Origin: Candidatus Nomurabacteria bacterium
GTDB taxonomy: Bacteria; Patescibacteriota; Minisyncoccia; Phycocordibacterales; UBA1006
Reading direction: 5' to 3'
Length of the DNA: 5,813 nt
Assembly: GCA_943357975.1 (NCBI GenBank)
Contig: CALRGS010000039.1
Span: 1 to 5,813, forward strand
The translations under genes and the position numbers were made by a program. Positions 1 through 4,930 of the stretch are shown one piece after another. Every line of letters begins with the position of its first letter. Within the stretch, counting starts at the first letter, position 1. The notes beneath the pieces are model-generated. The model worked only from the letters and a program-made list of their open reading frames with translations, made no database searches and was not told where the DNA came from.

Positions 1-170
1 TGAAGGTAGATGTTGCAGGTGCTCACGACGACCTCCGTCATGTGACACAGGGTCTTGCACGCATTGCTGTATTACTACAACCAATCATGCCAGATACTTC
101 TGCGAAAATTATAGAACTTATCAAGACTAAGCAAAAACCCGAAGCCCCACTGTTTTTAAGAAAGGAATAA
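1..170 (+). CDS. metG: Methionyl-tRNA synthetase, C-terminal end (partial)
   Basis: Only the last 55 codons are in the window, read from base 3 to a TAA at 168-170. Methionyl-tRNA synthetase charges tRNA-Met in the cytoplasm for initiation and elongation. The visible peptide matches the end of the helical anticodon-binding domain: an amphipathic helix (LARIAVLLQPIMPDTS) followed by a linker and the closing APLFLRKE. In the family this region typically reads 'L.P.mP.ts..i...l' and ends near a 'LFPRI'-like strand, so the gene ends at its usual place without the extra tRNA-binding EMAP domain found in some homologues. The stop is one base before the next start, so the GNAT gene is almost certainly cotranscribed. 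The catalytic HIGH and KMSKS motifs lie outside the window. The assignment rests on this short tail, hence moderate-to-good confidence. Confidence 0.75.
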   Translation, partial: KVDVAGAHDDLRHVTQGLARIAVLLQPIMPDTSAKIIELIKTKQKPEAPLFLRKE

Positions 171-171
171 T

Positions 172-693
172 ATGAAACTCAAGCTCATCCTTCCCAATAA
201 AAAATATCTCAAAAGTTGGCAGAATTATTTGCGAGATTTTATTATGCGTGGGAATCCTGAAGATCGAACTTCGTACGAGAAACATTTAGCAAGTACTCAA
301 AAACCTAAATATTTTACCTGGCTTGCATGGGATCGAACAGGGAAGAATTTAGAGAAAGGCATGGTGCAACAAACTAATTATTGGGCAATCGTAAATGATC
401 AAGTTGTCGGAAAAACCTCTTTTCGTCATAAGCTTAATAAATCACTACGTTCTCAGGGTGGAAATATTGGATATCATATTCGACCAAGTAAGCAGGGTAA
501 AGGATATGCAACAGAAATGTTGAAACAGCTACTTCCAAAAGTTCGAAAGCTTGGATACAAAAAAGTATTAATCACCTGTGATGAAAATAATTTTGGTTCA
601 CGAAAGGTTGCCGAAAATAATAATGGAAGACTTGAAAAAATTGCGCTGGATAATCAAAGTAGGAGTACTTGTTATTATTGGATTGAATTATAA
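172..693 (+). CDS. GNAT-family N-acetyltransferase, substrate unknown
   Basis: A 173-residue protein with the GNAT fold, which moves an acetyl group from acetyl-CoA to an amine. The acetyl-CoA pyrophosphate-binding loop is clear at residues 104-114 (RPSKQGKGYAT), preceded by the strand GNIGYHI at 97-103. It is followed by the helix TEMLKQLLPKVRKLG, the strand KKVLITCD and NNFGSRKVAENNNGRLE (139-155). This last segment matches the 'N..S.kv.ek.Gg.le' signature of the YjdJ/COG3981-type GNATs. The N-terminal half (about 1-65) is less conserved and rich in Lys, Tyr and Trp, and may shape the acceptor site. The ATG at 172 follows the metG stop by one base, with AAGGA at 162-166 as a possible ribosome site inside the end of metG. 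No partner or substrate can be read from context: metG and msrB neighbours suggest only cotranscription. Confidence 0.85.
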   Translation: MKLKLILPNKKYLKSWQNYLRDFIMRGNPEDRTSYEKHLASTQKPKYFTWLAWDRTGKNLEKGMVQQTNYWAIVNDQVVGKTSFRHKLNKSLRSQGGNIGYHIRPSKQGKGYATEMLKQLLPKVRKLGYKKVLITCDENNFGSRKVAENNNGRLEKIALDNQSRSTCYYWIEL

Positions 694-698
694 AATTT

Positions 699-1091
699 GT
701 GAACAAAAACACCCTCACCGAAGAACAAGAAAATATTTTGAAATACAAACACACGGAAGTCCCGTTTTCTGGAACGTACGATAATTTTTACGAGAAGGGA
801 ACCTATGTGTGCGGATGGTGCAATGCGTCACTGTATAAATCTGAAAATAAATTTGATGCAGGATGCGGCTGGCCAGCATTTGATGACGAAATTCCAGGAG
901 CTGTTGTTCGAGAAGGAGACAAGCATCCAATTTTTGGTACAGAAATTGTCTGTGCGCACTGCCATGGGCACTTAGGGCATGTATATGACGGGGAGCATTT
1001 CACGGAAAAAGATGTGCGCCATTGTGCAAATTCTCTTGCGCTTCAATTTATTCCAGAGGGACAAGAATTACCTCCCGTTGCAAAAAAGTAA
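699..1091 (+). CDS. msrB: Peptide-methionine (R)-S-oxide reductase MsrB
   Basis: A 130-residue stand-alone MsrB, which reduces methionine-R-sulfoxide in oxidised proteins. The N-terminal LTEEQENIL and the EVPFSG segment are family hallmarks. Structural zinc cysteines are present as CGWC (38, 41) and CAHC (85, 88). The GCGWPAF motif carries Cys56, the expected resolving cysteine. HLGHVYD (91-97) and RHCANSLALQF (107-117) carry the catalytic Cys109, about 53 residues after Cys56, as expected for the two-cysteine, thioredoxin-recycled type. The length is typical. The start is a GTG, because the only in-frame codons between it and the preceding TGA (684-686) are ATT, ATA, AAA and TTT, and homology begins at residue 6. 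It lies 5 nt after the GNAT gene with no Shine-Dalgarno motif, so translation probably depends on coupling. It is the last gene before a terminator. Identification is secure. Confidence 0.95.
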   Translation: MNKNTLTEEQENILKYKHTEVPFSGTYDNFYEKGTYVCGWCNASLYKSENKFDAGCGWPAFDDEIPGAVVREGDKHPIFGTEIVCAHCHGHLGHVYDGEHFTEKDVRHCANSLALQFIPEGQELPPVAKK

Positions 1092-1110
1092 ATCGAATGA
1101 GAAAAATAAA

Positions 1111-1143
1111 AAAAAGCCCGACTGCTGCGCAGGCGGGCTTTTT
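1111..1143. terminator. Bidirectional intrinsic terminator between convergent genes
   Basis: A perfect 10-bp stem pairs AAAAAGCCCG (1111-1120) with CGGGCTTTTT (1134-1143). The interior adds CTGC/GCAG (1122-1125 with 1129-1132) closed by a 3-nt loop, separated from the main stem by one A/G mismatch. A-rich sequence on the left and a T run on the right provide a U tract in either direction. It begins 19 nt after the msrB stop on the plus strand and 5 nt after the stop of the minus-strand gene, so it probably serves both transcripts. Confidence 0.9.
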
Positions 1144-1148
1144 GAGTA

Positions 1149-1475
1149 CTACATACTCTCAATGAATTCCATTTGGAACTCAGGATGTTGGGAAGGTCCT
1201 TTGTGAATCTTTCCTTCAATATCGAGATAGAGGTCTGTTGCATGGCTTACCTCGACAAGTTTTTTCAGGAGAGGACGGATCTCATTACTTGCGAGGCGAT
1301 CGTTAATGTCTTGTTCGGTGTAAGTTTTTGTTGAGTCGCTCTCGTGGTCCTTCTTGAGGATGTAAGTAGTATCCTCGTATAACTTCTTCATGAAATAGTT
1401 GAGTCGATTGTGGTATCCAGACCTTGTAGGGCGTCCAGTGATAAAAATATGAGTTACATAGTTGCTTTCTAGCAT
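1149..1475 (-). CDS. Hypothetical protein, 108 residues, unrecognised
   Basis: I do not recognise this protein. It encodes a soluble, charged 108-residue polypeptide with no signal peptide or membrane segment. It opens with a short strand-like hydrophobic stretch (YVTHIFITG, 6-14), followed by a basic, aromatic region (RPTRSGYHNRLNYFMKKLYED, 15-35 region). The middle is acidic and hydrophilic (KKDHESDSTKTYTEQD), and a likely helix (NEIRPLLKKLVEVSHAT, 64-80) leads to a strand (DLYLDIEGKIHKG). The last residues are acidic and polar. It lies 51 nt downstream of pyk on the same strand. Support for being real comes from a consensus-like promoter at the right distance upstream, no overlap with other genes, and a shared terminator just after its TAG. 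The predicted leader is about 11 nt and has no Shine-Dalgarno motif. It could be a lineage-restricted protein; no function is proposed. Confidence 0.7.
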   Translation of the reverse strand: MLESNYVTHIFITGRPTRSGYHNRLNYFMKKLYEDTTYILKKDHESDSTKTYTEQDINDRLASNEIRPLLKKLVEVSHATDLYLDIEGKIHKGPSQHPEFQMEFIESM

Positions 1476-1492
1476 AGTGGCGGGTTTTAGAG

Positions 1493-1521
1493 AGAGTACC
1501 TCTTTATCAGGATGATGTCAA
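1493..1521 (-). promoter_or_regulatory. Promoter of the 108-residue hypothetical gene
   Basis: On the minus strand a perfect -35 box TTGACA (1521-1516) is followed after exactly 17 nt by TACTCT (1498-1493), a weak -10 that matches consensus at the first, second and last positions. Transcription would start near 1486, about 11 nt before the ATG. The -35 box lies just past the pyk stop codon, so the small gene can be expressed independently of pyk. Confidence 0.6.
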
Positions 1522-1528
1522 TTATCCT
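1509..1528. repeat. Inverted repeat over the pyk stop codon and the -35 box
   Basis: AGGATGAT (1509-1516) and ATTATCCT (1521-1528) form an 8-pair stem with one G-T wobble and a GTCA loop in the plus-strand sense. In the minus-strand sense one pair becomes an A-C mismatch. It covers the last two bases of the pyk reading frame and the TTGACA box of the next gene. It could be an operator, a weak processing hairpin or chance. There is no U tract, so it is not a normal terminator. Confidence 0.3.
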
Positions 1529-2924
1529 ACTGTTCGACAATAATCATATTGGTCGCCCCAAGTTTACGCATCGTACTTCCGCTTACAATCACCATTGTCT
1601 GAGTTTTCTTGTGCTCCTGTGACTTGATGAGCGCTACAATTTCTGGACGAACCTCCTCGATAGGTTTTGTTGGGATATAGGATAACGGATATACGCCTCG
1701 AACCAGGGATAATTTCTCGATAGTCTCCTGTGACGGGGTAAGGGCATAAATAGGCTTGTTCCCACGGAATTGGGCAATTTCACGAGCCGTGCGACCGCTT
1801 TCAGTCAGAACTACGATACAGTGCGTATCGAGGGTATCAGCAAGTTGTTGTGCATGGCGTGCAATAGCATGCGAAATTTTATGCTGCGGATTGTATTCAA
1901 ATCGTATGGTAGGCTTGAAGGATCCTTCTACGTGTCGCGCTACATCAGCCATCGTTTCAACGGTTTCCACCGGATATTTCCCAAGGGATGTTTCTTCTGA
2001 TGTCATGATCGCATCAGTACCTTCGAAGATCGCATTGGCAATATCAGAAACTTCTGCGCGAGTAGGGTAGCGTTCATGGATCATAGACTCAACCATCTGA
2101 GTCGCAACAATACTTATTTTCCCTTTGGAAATACATTTTGAAATAAGGTTTTTTTGTTCTACGGGAACATATTCGCGCGGAGTTTCAATCGCCAAATCTC
2201 CTCGGGCAACCATGATGCCATCTACATGATCAAGAATTTCGTCGATATGATCAAGGGCTTCCTGGGTTTCAATTTTTGCAATAATTCCTGGATTCCATTT
2301 CAATTTTGTAAGAACTTTTTTCAAGTCTAAAATATCAGAAACTGTGCGTACAAATGAGAGGGCTACAAAATCTACACCAGACTTGTGAAAATGTTCCAAC
2401 ATGTCACGGTCGGCACTCGTGAGTGATTTAATAGAGAGGTATCCATTAGGAATATTTACTCCACGTCGTGGTTTAATATCACCACCAACAATAATTTTAC
2501 AAGTAATATCATTCCCAGAAATTTTCTGTACGATAAGTTTTTTCTTCCCATCATCAAGCATGACGATAGATCCCTTCTTGAGCTCAGCAGGGAGCTTTGC
2601 GTAATTTACAGAGATCTTTTTTGCATTCCCCACGACCTTGTCAGTGGTAAGGATAATGGTTTTTCCTTCAGTAAGGGTTACCAATGGTGTCTCAAGTTCA
2701 CCAAGTCGGATTTTAGGCCCCGCAAGGTCAAGGAGGATTCCGGTAGGCCGGCCTGTTTTTTGTGAAGCTTGTTTAATAGTTTTAATACGTGACATGTGTT
2801 CGTCTTTGCTTCCATGGCTAGTATTAAGTCGTGCTACGTTCATACCTGCGAGCATCATTTTTTCAAGCATTGCTGGTGATTCTGTTGCTGGGCCGATGGT
2901 ACAGACAATTTTGGTGAGTTTCAT
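1527..2924 (-). CDS. pyk: Pyruvate kinase
   Basis: A 465-residue pyruvate kinase, the ATP-yielding last step of glycolysis (phosphoenolpyruvate + ADP to pyruvate + ATP). The barrel begins with KIVCTIGPAT and MNVARLNTSHG (substrate Arg32). The mobile B domain follows LDLAGPKIRLG and spans about 72-168. The catalytic core shows IAKIET (Lys218, metal ligand Glu220), VARGDLAIE (Asp243), ATQMVESM and PTRAEVSDIANAIFEGTDAIMTSEE. The C-terminal domain (about 345-465) contains VLTESGRTAREIAQFR and ends in a strand pair, and total length is normal. Several normally fixed positions differ: NTSHG for NFSHG, and TSEETS for the usual LSGETA. The frame extends upstream to 3005, but the start at 2924 is chosen because homology begins at residue 2 and because a strong -10 box lies 8 nt before this ATG. 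It is transcribed divergently from tatD. Confidence 0.95.
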   Translation of the reverse strand: MKLTKIVCTIGPATESPAMLEKMMLAGMNVARLNTSHGSKDEHMSRIKTIKQASQKTGRPTGILLDLAGPKIRLGELETPLVTLTEGKTIILTTDKVVGNAKKISVNYAKLPAELKKGSIVMLDDGKKKLIVQKISGNDITCKIIVGGDIKPRRGVNIPNGYLSIKSLTSADRDMLEHFHKSGVDFVALSFVRTVSDILDLKKVLTKLKWNPGIIAKIETQEALDHIDEILDHVDGIMVARGDLAIETPREYVPVEQKNLISKCISKGKISIVATQMVESMIHERYPTRAEVSDIANAIFEGTDAIMTSEETSLGKYPVETVETMADVARHVEGSFKPTIRFEYNPQHKISHAIARHAQQLADTLDTHCIVVLTESGRTAREIAQFRGNKPIYALTPSQETIEKLSLVRGVYPLSYIPTKPIEEVRPEIVALIKSQEHKKTQTMVIVSGSTMRKLGATNMIIVEQ

Positions 2925-2931
2925 ATGCGGT

Positions 2932-2959
2932 ATTATAGCAGAAGCAGATGTTCTGTGAT
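2932..2959 (-). promoter_or_regulatory. pyk promoter, predicted leaderless
   Basis: The minus strand has a perfect extended -10, TGC-TATAAT, with TATAAT at 2937-2932. A -35-like ATCACA (2959-2954, four of six matches to TTGACA) lies 16 nt upstream. The last base of the -10 is only 8 nt from the A of the pyk ATG, so RNA should begin at or one base before the start codon. This supports both a leaderless mRNA and the chosen start. Confidence 0.7.
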
Positions 2960-2964
2960 ATTGT
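2956..2964 (+). promoter_or_regulatory. tatD extended -10 promoter, short or no leader
   Basis: TGA-TATTGT at 2956-2964 resembles an extended -10 element (TGn plus a hexamer matching TATAAT at four positions). No good -35 box is visible 16-18 nt upstream. RNA would start near 2970-2972, leaving 0-3 nt before the ATG at 2973. The element overlaps the -35 region of the divergent pyk promoter, so the two promoters may compete for polymerase. Confidence 0.4.
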
Positions 2965-2972
2965 CTAGTAAT

Positions 2973-4226
2973 ATGAAGTTTAATTATATTGATATACATT
3001 CTCATCTCAACCTCTCACCACTCCTTGAAACCAAGGATGCTATTTTGACGAAAATGCGCGAGCTTGGGGTAGGGACTATTACGGTTGGGACAACTCTAGA
3101 AACATCAAAAATGGCAGTTCAAATCGCCGAAGAAAATGAAAACTGTTGGGCAACGGTCGGATTACATCCGTGTGAATGCTCAATCCCATCCCCAACCCTT
3201 CCCCAAGGGAAGGGAGACGCACCAGGCTACCTAACAGGTAGTGGCACCCAACTAGAATCTTTGCTTATAAAAGCAAAAGAAATGAGGCATGAACCAACTC
3301 CGGCAGAAGATAAGCTCTGGCAATATCTTAAAGGAGATAAAATAGGGTATCATTTCCGAAGGCAGCATATTATTGATCGTTTTATTGTTGATTTCGTGTG
3401 TCTTGCCCAAGAGTTAGTTGTTGAGGTTGATGGAGGTGTTCACAATGACTTACAGGTTCGTGATGATGAGCGTACCAAGATACTAGAATCTTTAGGATTT
3501 GGTGTTGTTCGTTTTTCTAATGATGAAATTATAAAAGACATAGAAAAGGTTGTGCAAAAAATTAAAGAATACCTGGAGCGAAAAGTCCTCCCCTTGGGGG
3601 AGGATTTAGGAGGGGATTTTGCTGAGCTTGAAAAGTTAGCTCAACACCCAAAAACTGTTGCTATTGGAGAAACAGGACTTGATTATTTTAGAGATCAATC
3701 AGAAACAACAAAACAAAAGCAAATAGAATTATTTAAAAAACATATTGAACTGGCAAACAAAATAGAGAAGCCGTTAATGCTTCACGTGCGCGCATCAAAT
3801 GGAAGTGATGATGCATACTATGATGCATTAGAGATATTAACAAAGTACTCCCACCGCTCGACTATCGTCGAGTCGCTCCCTCTAAAAGAGGGAGATGCAG
3901 AACTACGTGCGAATTTTCACTTCTTTTCTGGATCTCAAAAATGCATGGAAGACATTGTTGCTGCCGGGTTCACTATTTCAGTAGATGGTCCGATTACTTT
4001 TAGTCATGACTACGACGAGATGATCAAGGCGGTACCTCTTGATAAGATAATGATTGAAACTGATGCTCCGTTTGCTGCACCTGCTCCTTATCGAGGAAAA
4101 CCGTGTGAACCTTGGATGGTTATTGAAATTGCTCGTAAAATTGCAGAGCTCAAAGGGCTAGATTTAGAGGTGGTCCGAGTACAATTACTACACAACACGG
4201 CTCAGTTCTTTGGTCTAGACTTCTAG
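2973..4226 (+). CDS. tatD: TatD-family metal-dependent hydrolase with in-frame DUF559 insertion
   Basis: A 417-residue TatD-like protein; relatives are about 255-265 residues and act as Mg-dependent 3'-5' exonucleases or other metal hydrolases. All expected metal ligands are present: IDIHSH (His9, His11), GETGLDY (Glu233), MLHVR (His271), FHFFSG (His316) and ETDAP (Asp364). The GLHP motif is at 63-66. The extra length comes from two insertions. Residues of about 70-215, between GLHP and GETGLD, hold a DUF559 nuclease-fold domain bounded by repeat-encoded peptides. Residues of about 294-311 are encoded by a palindromic repeat before FHFFSG. Removing both leaves roughly 253 residues, the normal TatD size. 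The frame opens at 2925, but the ATG at 2973 is preferred because homology starts at residue 5 and a -10-like box lies just upstream. There is no frameshift or stop, so a fusion protein is probably made. Whether it keeps TatD activity is unknown. Confidence 0.9.
   Translation: MKFNYIDIHSHLNLSPLLETKDAILTKMRELGVGTITVGTTLETSKMAVQIAEENENCWATVGLHPCECSIPSPTLPQGKGDAPGYLTGSGTQLESLLIKAKEMRHEPTPAEDKLWQYLKGDKIGYHFRRQHIIDRFIVDFVCLAQELVVEVDGGVHNDLQVRDDERTKILESLGFGVVRFSNDEIIKDIEKVVQKIKEYLERKVLPLGEDLGGDFAELEKLAQHPKTVAIGETGLDYFRDQSETTKQKQIELFKKHIELANKIEKPLMLHVRASNGSDDAYYDALEILTKYSHRSTIVESLPLKEGDAELRANFHFFSGSQKCMEDIVAAGFTISVDGPITFSHDYDEMIKAVPLDKIMIETDAPFAAPAPYRGKPCEPWMVIEIARKIAELKGLDLEVVRVQLLHNTAQFFGLDF
3184..3214. 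repeat. Left terminal repeat of the DUF559 cassette
   Basis: It contains the perfect palindrome CCCTTCCC-CAA-GGGAAGGG (3196-3214). It is translated in the tatD frame as part of PTLPQGKGDA (74-83). The reverse complement of the right repeat (3586-3616) aligns to it at about 24 of 31 bases, so the pair forms terminal inverted repeats. Confidence 0.75.
3586..3616. repeat. Right terminal repeat of the DUF559 cassette
   Basis: It contains the hairpin TCCTCCCC-TTG-GGGAGGA (stem 3586-3593 with 3597-3604), followed by TTTAGGAGGGGA. It is read in the tatD frame as VLPLGEDLGGD (205-215). It is the inverted, diverged counterpart of the left repeat. The TatD sequence resumes directly after it with FAELEKLAQHPKTVAIGE. 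Confidence 0.75.
3852..3905. repeat. Solitary palindromic repeat inserted in frame in tatD
   Basis: Two adjacent perfect hairpins are present: CTCGAC-TATC-GTCGAG (3857-3872) and CTCCCTCT-AAA-AGAGGGAG (3876-3894). The unit encodes about 18 residues, His294 to Leu311, that ordinary TatD proteins lack between the helix ending LTKYS and the strand leading to FHFFSG. The second hairpin is read in the same frame as the left cassette repeat (LPLKEGDA against LPQGKGDA) and shares its right flank GGGAGAYGCA, so both probably belong to one repeat family. The outer edges are estimated from the protein, not from a duplication. Confidence 0.7.
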
Positions 4227-4244
4227 TCGTTTTCATGCTATATT
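4216..4244 (+). promoter_or_regulatory. Promoter of rpsF
   Basis: TAGACT (4216-4221, four of six -35 matches) is separated by 17 nt from an extended -10, TGC-TATATT (TATATT at 4239-4244). Transcription should start near 4250-4251 and give a leader of about 31 nt. The -35 lies within the last codons of tatD, so the ribosomal cluster is promoted independently. The leader has no Shine-Dalgarno motif; the start codon is preceded by CATAATAATT. Confidence 0.6.
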
Positions 4245-4281
4245 CCCCGAGTCGCTTTATTAGAAACTAACCATAATAATT

Positions 4282-4833
4282 ATGGCAAAAAAGACAACAA
4301 CAGTCTCATTACCGGAAATGTTGGAGCCGCGAATCTACGAGATCGGCTACCTCTTGTCACCAGCAATCCGCGATGAGGACCTCGAGGCACGGGCAACCGA
4401 ACTCAAGGAATCTCTTATCAAACTAGGCGCAACCGTTATTTCAGAGGGTAACCCTGATTTTATCGACTTGGCTTATGAAATGTCACGCATCATTGAAAAC
4501 AAACGCGTACGATTTACTCAAGGGTATTTTGGATGGTTCAAGATTGAAATTGACCCAAGTAAAATGGCCGAAGCAAAAGAAACCTTAGACAAGAATACTC
4601 TTTTGATTCGCTACCTCCTTGTCGGAGCTACCAAGGAAAATACCATAATTGGTAAAAAATCTCTCGGTAAGATCTTGAAAGGATCTCGAAAGGAATCTTC
4701 GCCAGACGAAGCTCTAGTGGTTTCTGAAGGAGAAACTGGAGAAGTTCCAGAAACCGTAGAAGAGGAAATACCTGCGGAGAAACTTGATGAGGCTCTGGAT
4801 GCAGAAATCAAGGAACTCGTGAAAGAGTCCTAG
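4282..4833 (+). CDS. rpsF: Small ribosomal subunit protein bS6
   Basis: A 183-residue bS6, which binds with bS18 to the central domain of 16S rRNA during 30S assembly. The ferredoxin-like core spans about residues 18-116: the first strand RIYEIGYLLSP, the helix EDLEARATELKESLIKLG, the strand pair around AYEMSR and GYFGWFKIEID, the helix MAEAKETLDKN, and the final strand LLIRYLLVGAT. It has an 18-residue N-terminal extension and an acidic, low-complexity tail (about 134-183, rich in Glu and Pro). This makes it longer than E. coli S6 (about 131-135), which also has a glutamate tail. Order and strand (rpsF, ssb, rpsR) match the widely conserved cluster and settle the identification of this diverged protein. 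No ribosome-binding site is visible before the ATG; the upstream sequence is AU-rich. Confidence 0.93.
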   Translation: MAKKTTTVSLPEMLEPRIYEIGYLLSPAIRDEDLEARATELKESLIKLGATVISEGNPDFIDLAYEMSRIIENKRVRFTQGYFGWFKIEIDPSKMAEAKETLDKNTLLIRYLLVGATKENTIIGKKSLGKILKGSRKESSPDEALVVSEGETGEVPETVEEEIPAEKLDEALDAEIKELVKES

Positions 4834-4841
4834 CATACCGA

Positions 4842-4867
4842 GATAAAATCCATATCAATTTTTTATC
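4842..4867. other. AU-rich hairpin in the rpsF-ssb gap
   Basis: GATAAAA (4842-4848) pairs with TTTTATC (4861-4867) around a 12-nt loop, starting 9 nt after the rpsF stop. The stem has little GC and no U tract follows it, so it is at most a weak attenuator or mRNA end-protecting hairpin. It may be chance. Confidence 0.25.
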
Positions 4868-4917
4868 AAGAAGTTCTAAAGTCGAAAAACACGGAATCTG
4901 TACGGGTTATGATAGGG

Positions 4918-4926
4918 TGGTATACT
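4918..4926 (+). promoter_or_regulatory. Internal promoter before ssb
   Basis: An extended -10, TGG-TATACT, lies at 4918-4926 (TATACT at 4921-4926), with no convincing -35 at 16-18 nt. Transcription would start near 4933, giving a leader of about 37 nt for ssb-rpsR. The 136-nt gap between rpsF and ssb is long for this cluster, consistent with separate ssb expression in addition to readthrough from rpsF. Confidence 0.5.
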
Positions 4927-4930
4927 GCAG

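Larger units (their letters stand above)
3184..3616 (+). mobile_element. DUF559 nuclease cassette with hairpin-type terminal inverted repeats
   Basis: A 433-nt unit lies inside tatD, in frame with it. The encoded core (tatD residues about 96-205) has the DUF559 / Vsr-like endonuclease signature: KAKEMRHEPTPAEDKLW, FRRQHIIDRFIVDFVC (127-143), LVVEVDGGVH (148-157), and LGFGVVRFSNDEI (174-186). The acidic residues Asp140, Glu151 and Asp153 and His157 are intact, as expected for a PD-(D/E)XK-type active site. The ends are imperfect inverted repeats: 3184-3214 matches the reverse complement of 3586-3616 at about 24 of 31 positions. Each arm is itself an 8-bp hairpin with a 3-nt loop. No target-site duplication can be defined. 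DUF559 proteins with proline- and glycine-rich repeat-like ends are common in databases (from memory). That this unit moves is inferred from its position, ends and length. Exact edges are uncertain by several bases. Confidence 0.65.

Noticed and set aside
1756..2958. Plus-strand open frames opposite pyk (for example 1756-2070 and 2638-2958)
   Set aside because: They are antisense shadows of a clear pyruvate kinase gene, rich in Ser, Arg and Cys with no family features and no promoter.
2925..2972. Upstream starts for tatD (2925) and pyk (3005)
   Set aside because: The extra N-terminal residues have no family counterpart, each frame would run into the divergent gene's control region, and the -10 boxes lie just before the later ATGs.
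3181..3620. The insertion in tatD as an intein
   Set aside because: There are no splicing blocks: a cysteine lies near the left junction, but there is no TxxH block and no His-Asn at the right end. The insert also breaks no active-site motif, which inteins usually target.
3177..3623. TGCT at 3177-3180 and 3620-3623 as a target-site duplication of the DUF559 cassette
   Set aside because: Removing 3181-3623 takes out 443 nt, not a multiple of three, and the joined sequence would read straight into TGA. A 4-nt match is also likely by chance.
4837..4842. TACCGA after rpsF, or CCCCGA at 4245-4250, as the S6:S18-binding leader RNA motif
   Set aside because: The first lies after rpsF and upstream of the predicted ssb start site. 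The second lies at or before the predicted rpsF start site. Neither sits in a hairpin with a CCG bulge that I could draw.
4842..4867. Terminator between rpsF and ssb
   Set aside because: The stem is 7 bp and almost all A-U with a 12-nt loop, and no U tract follows.
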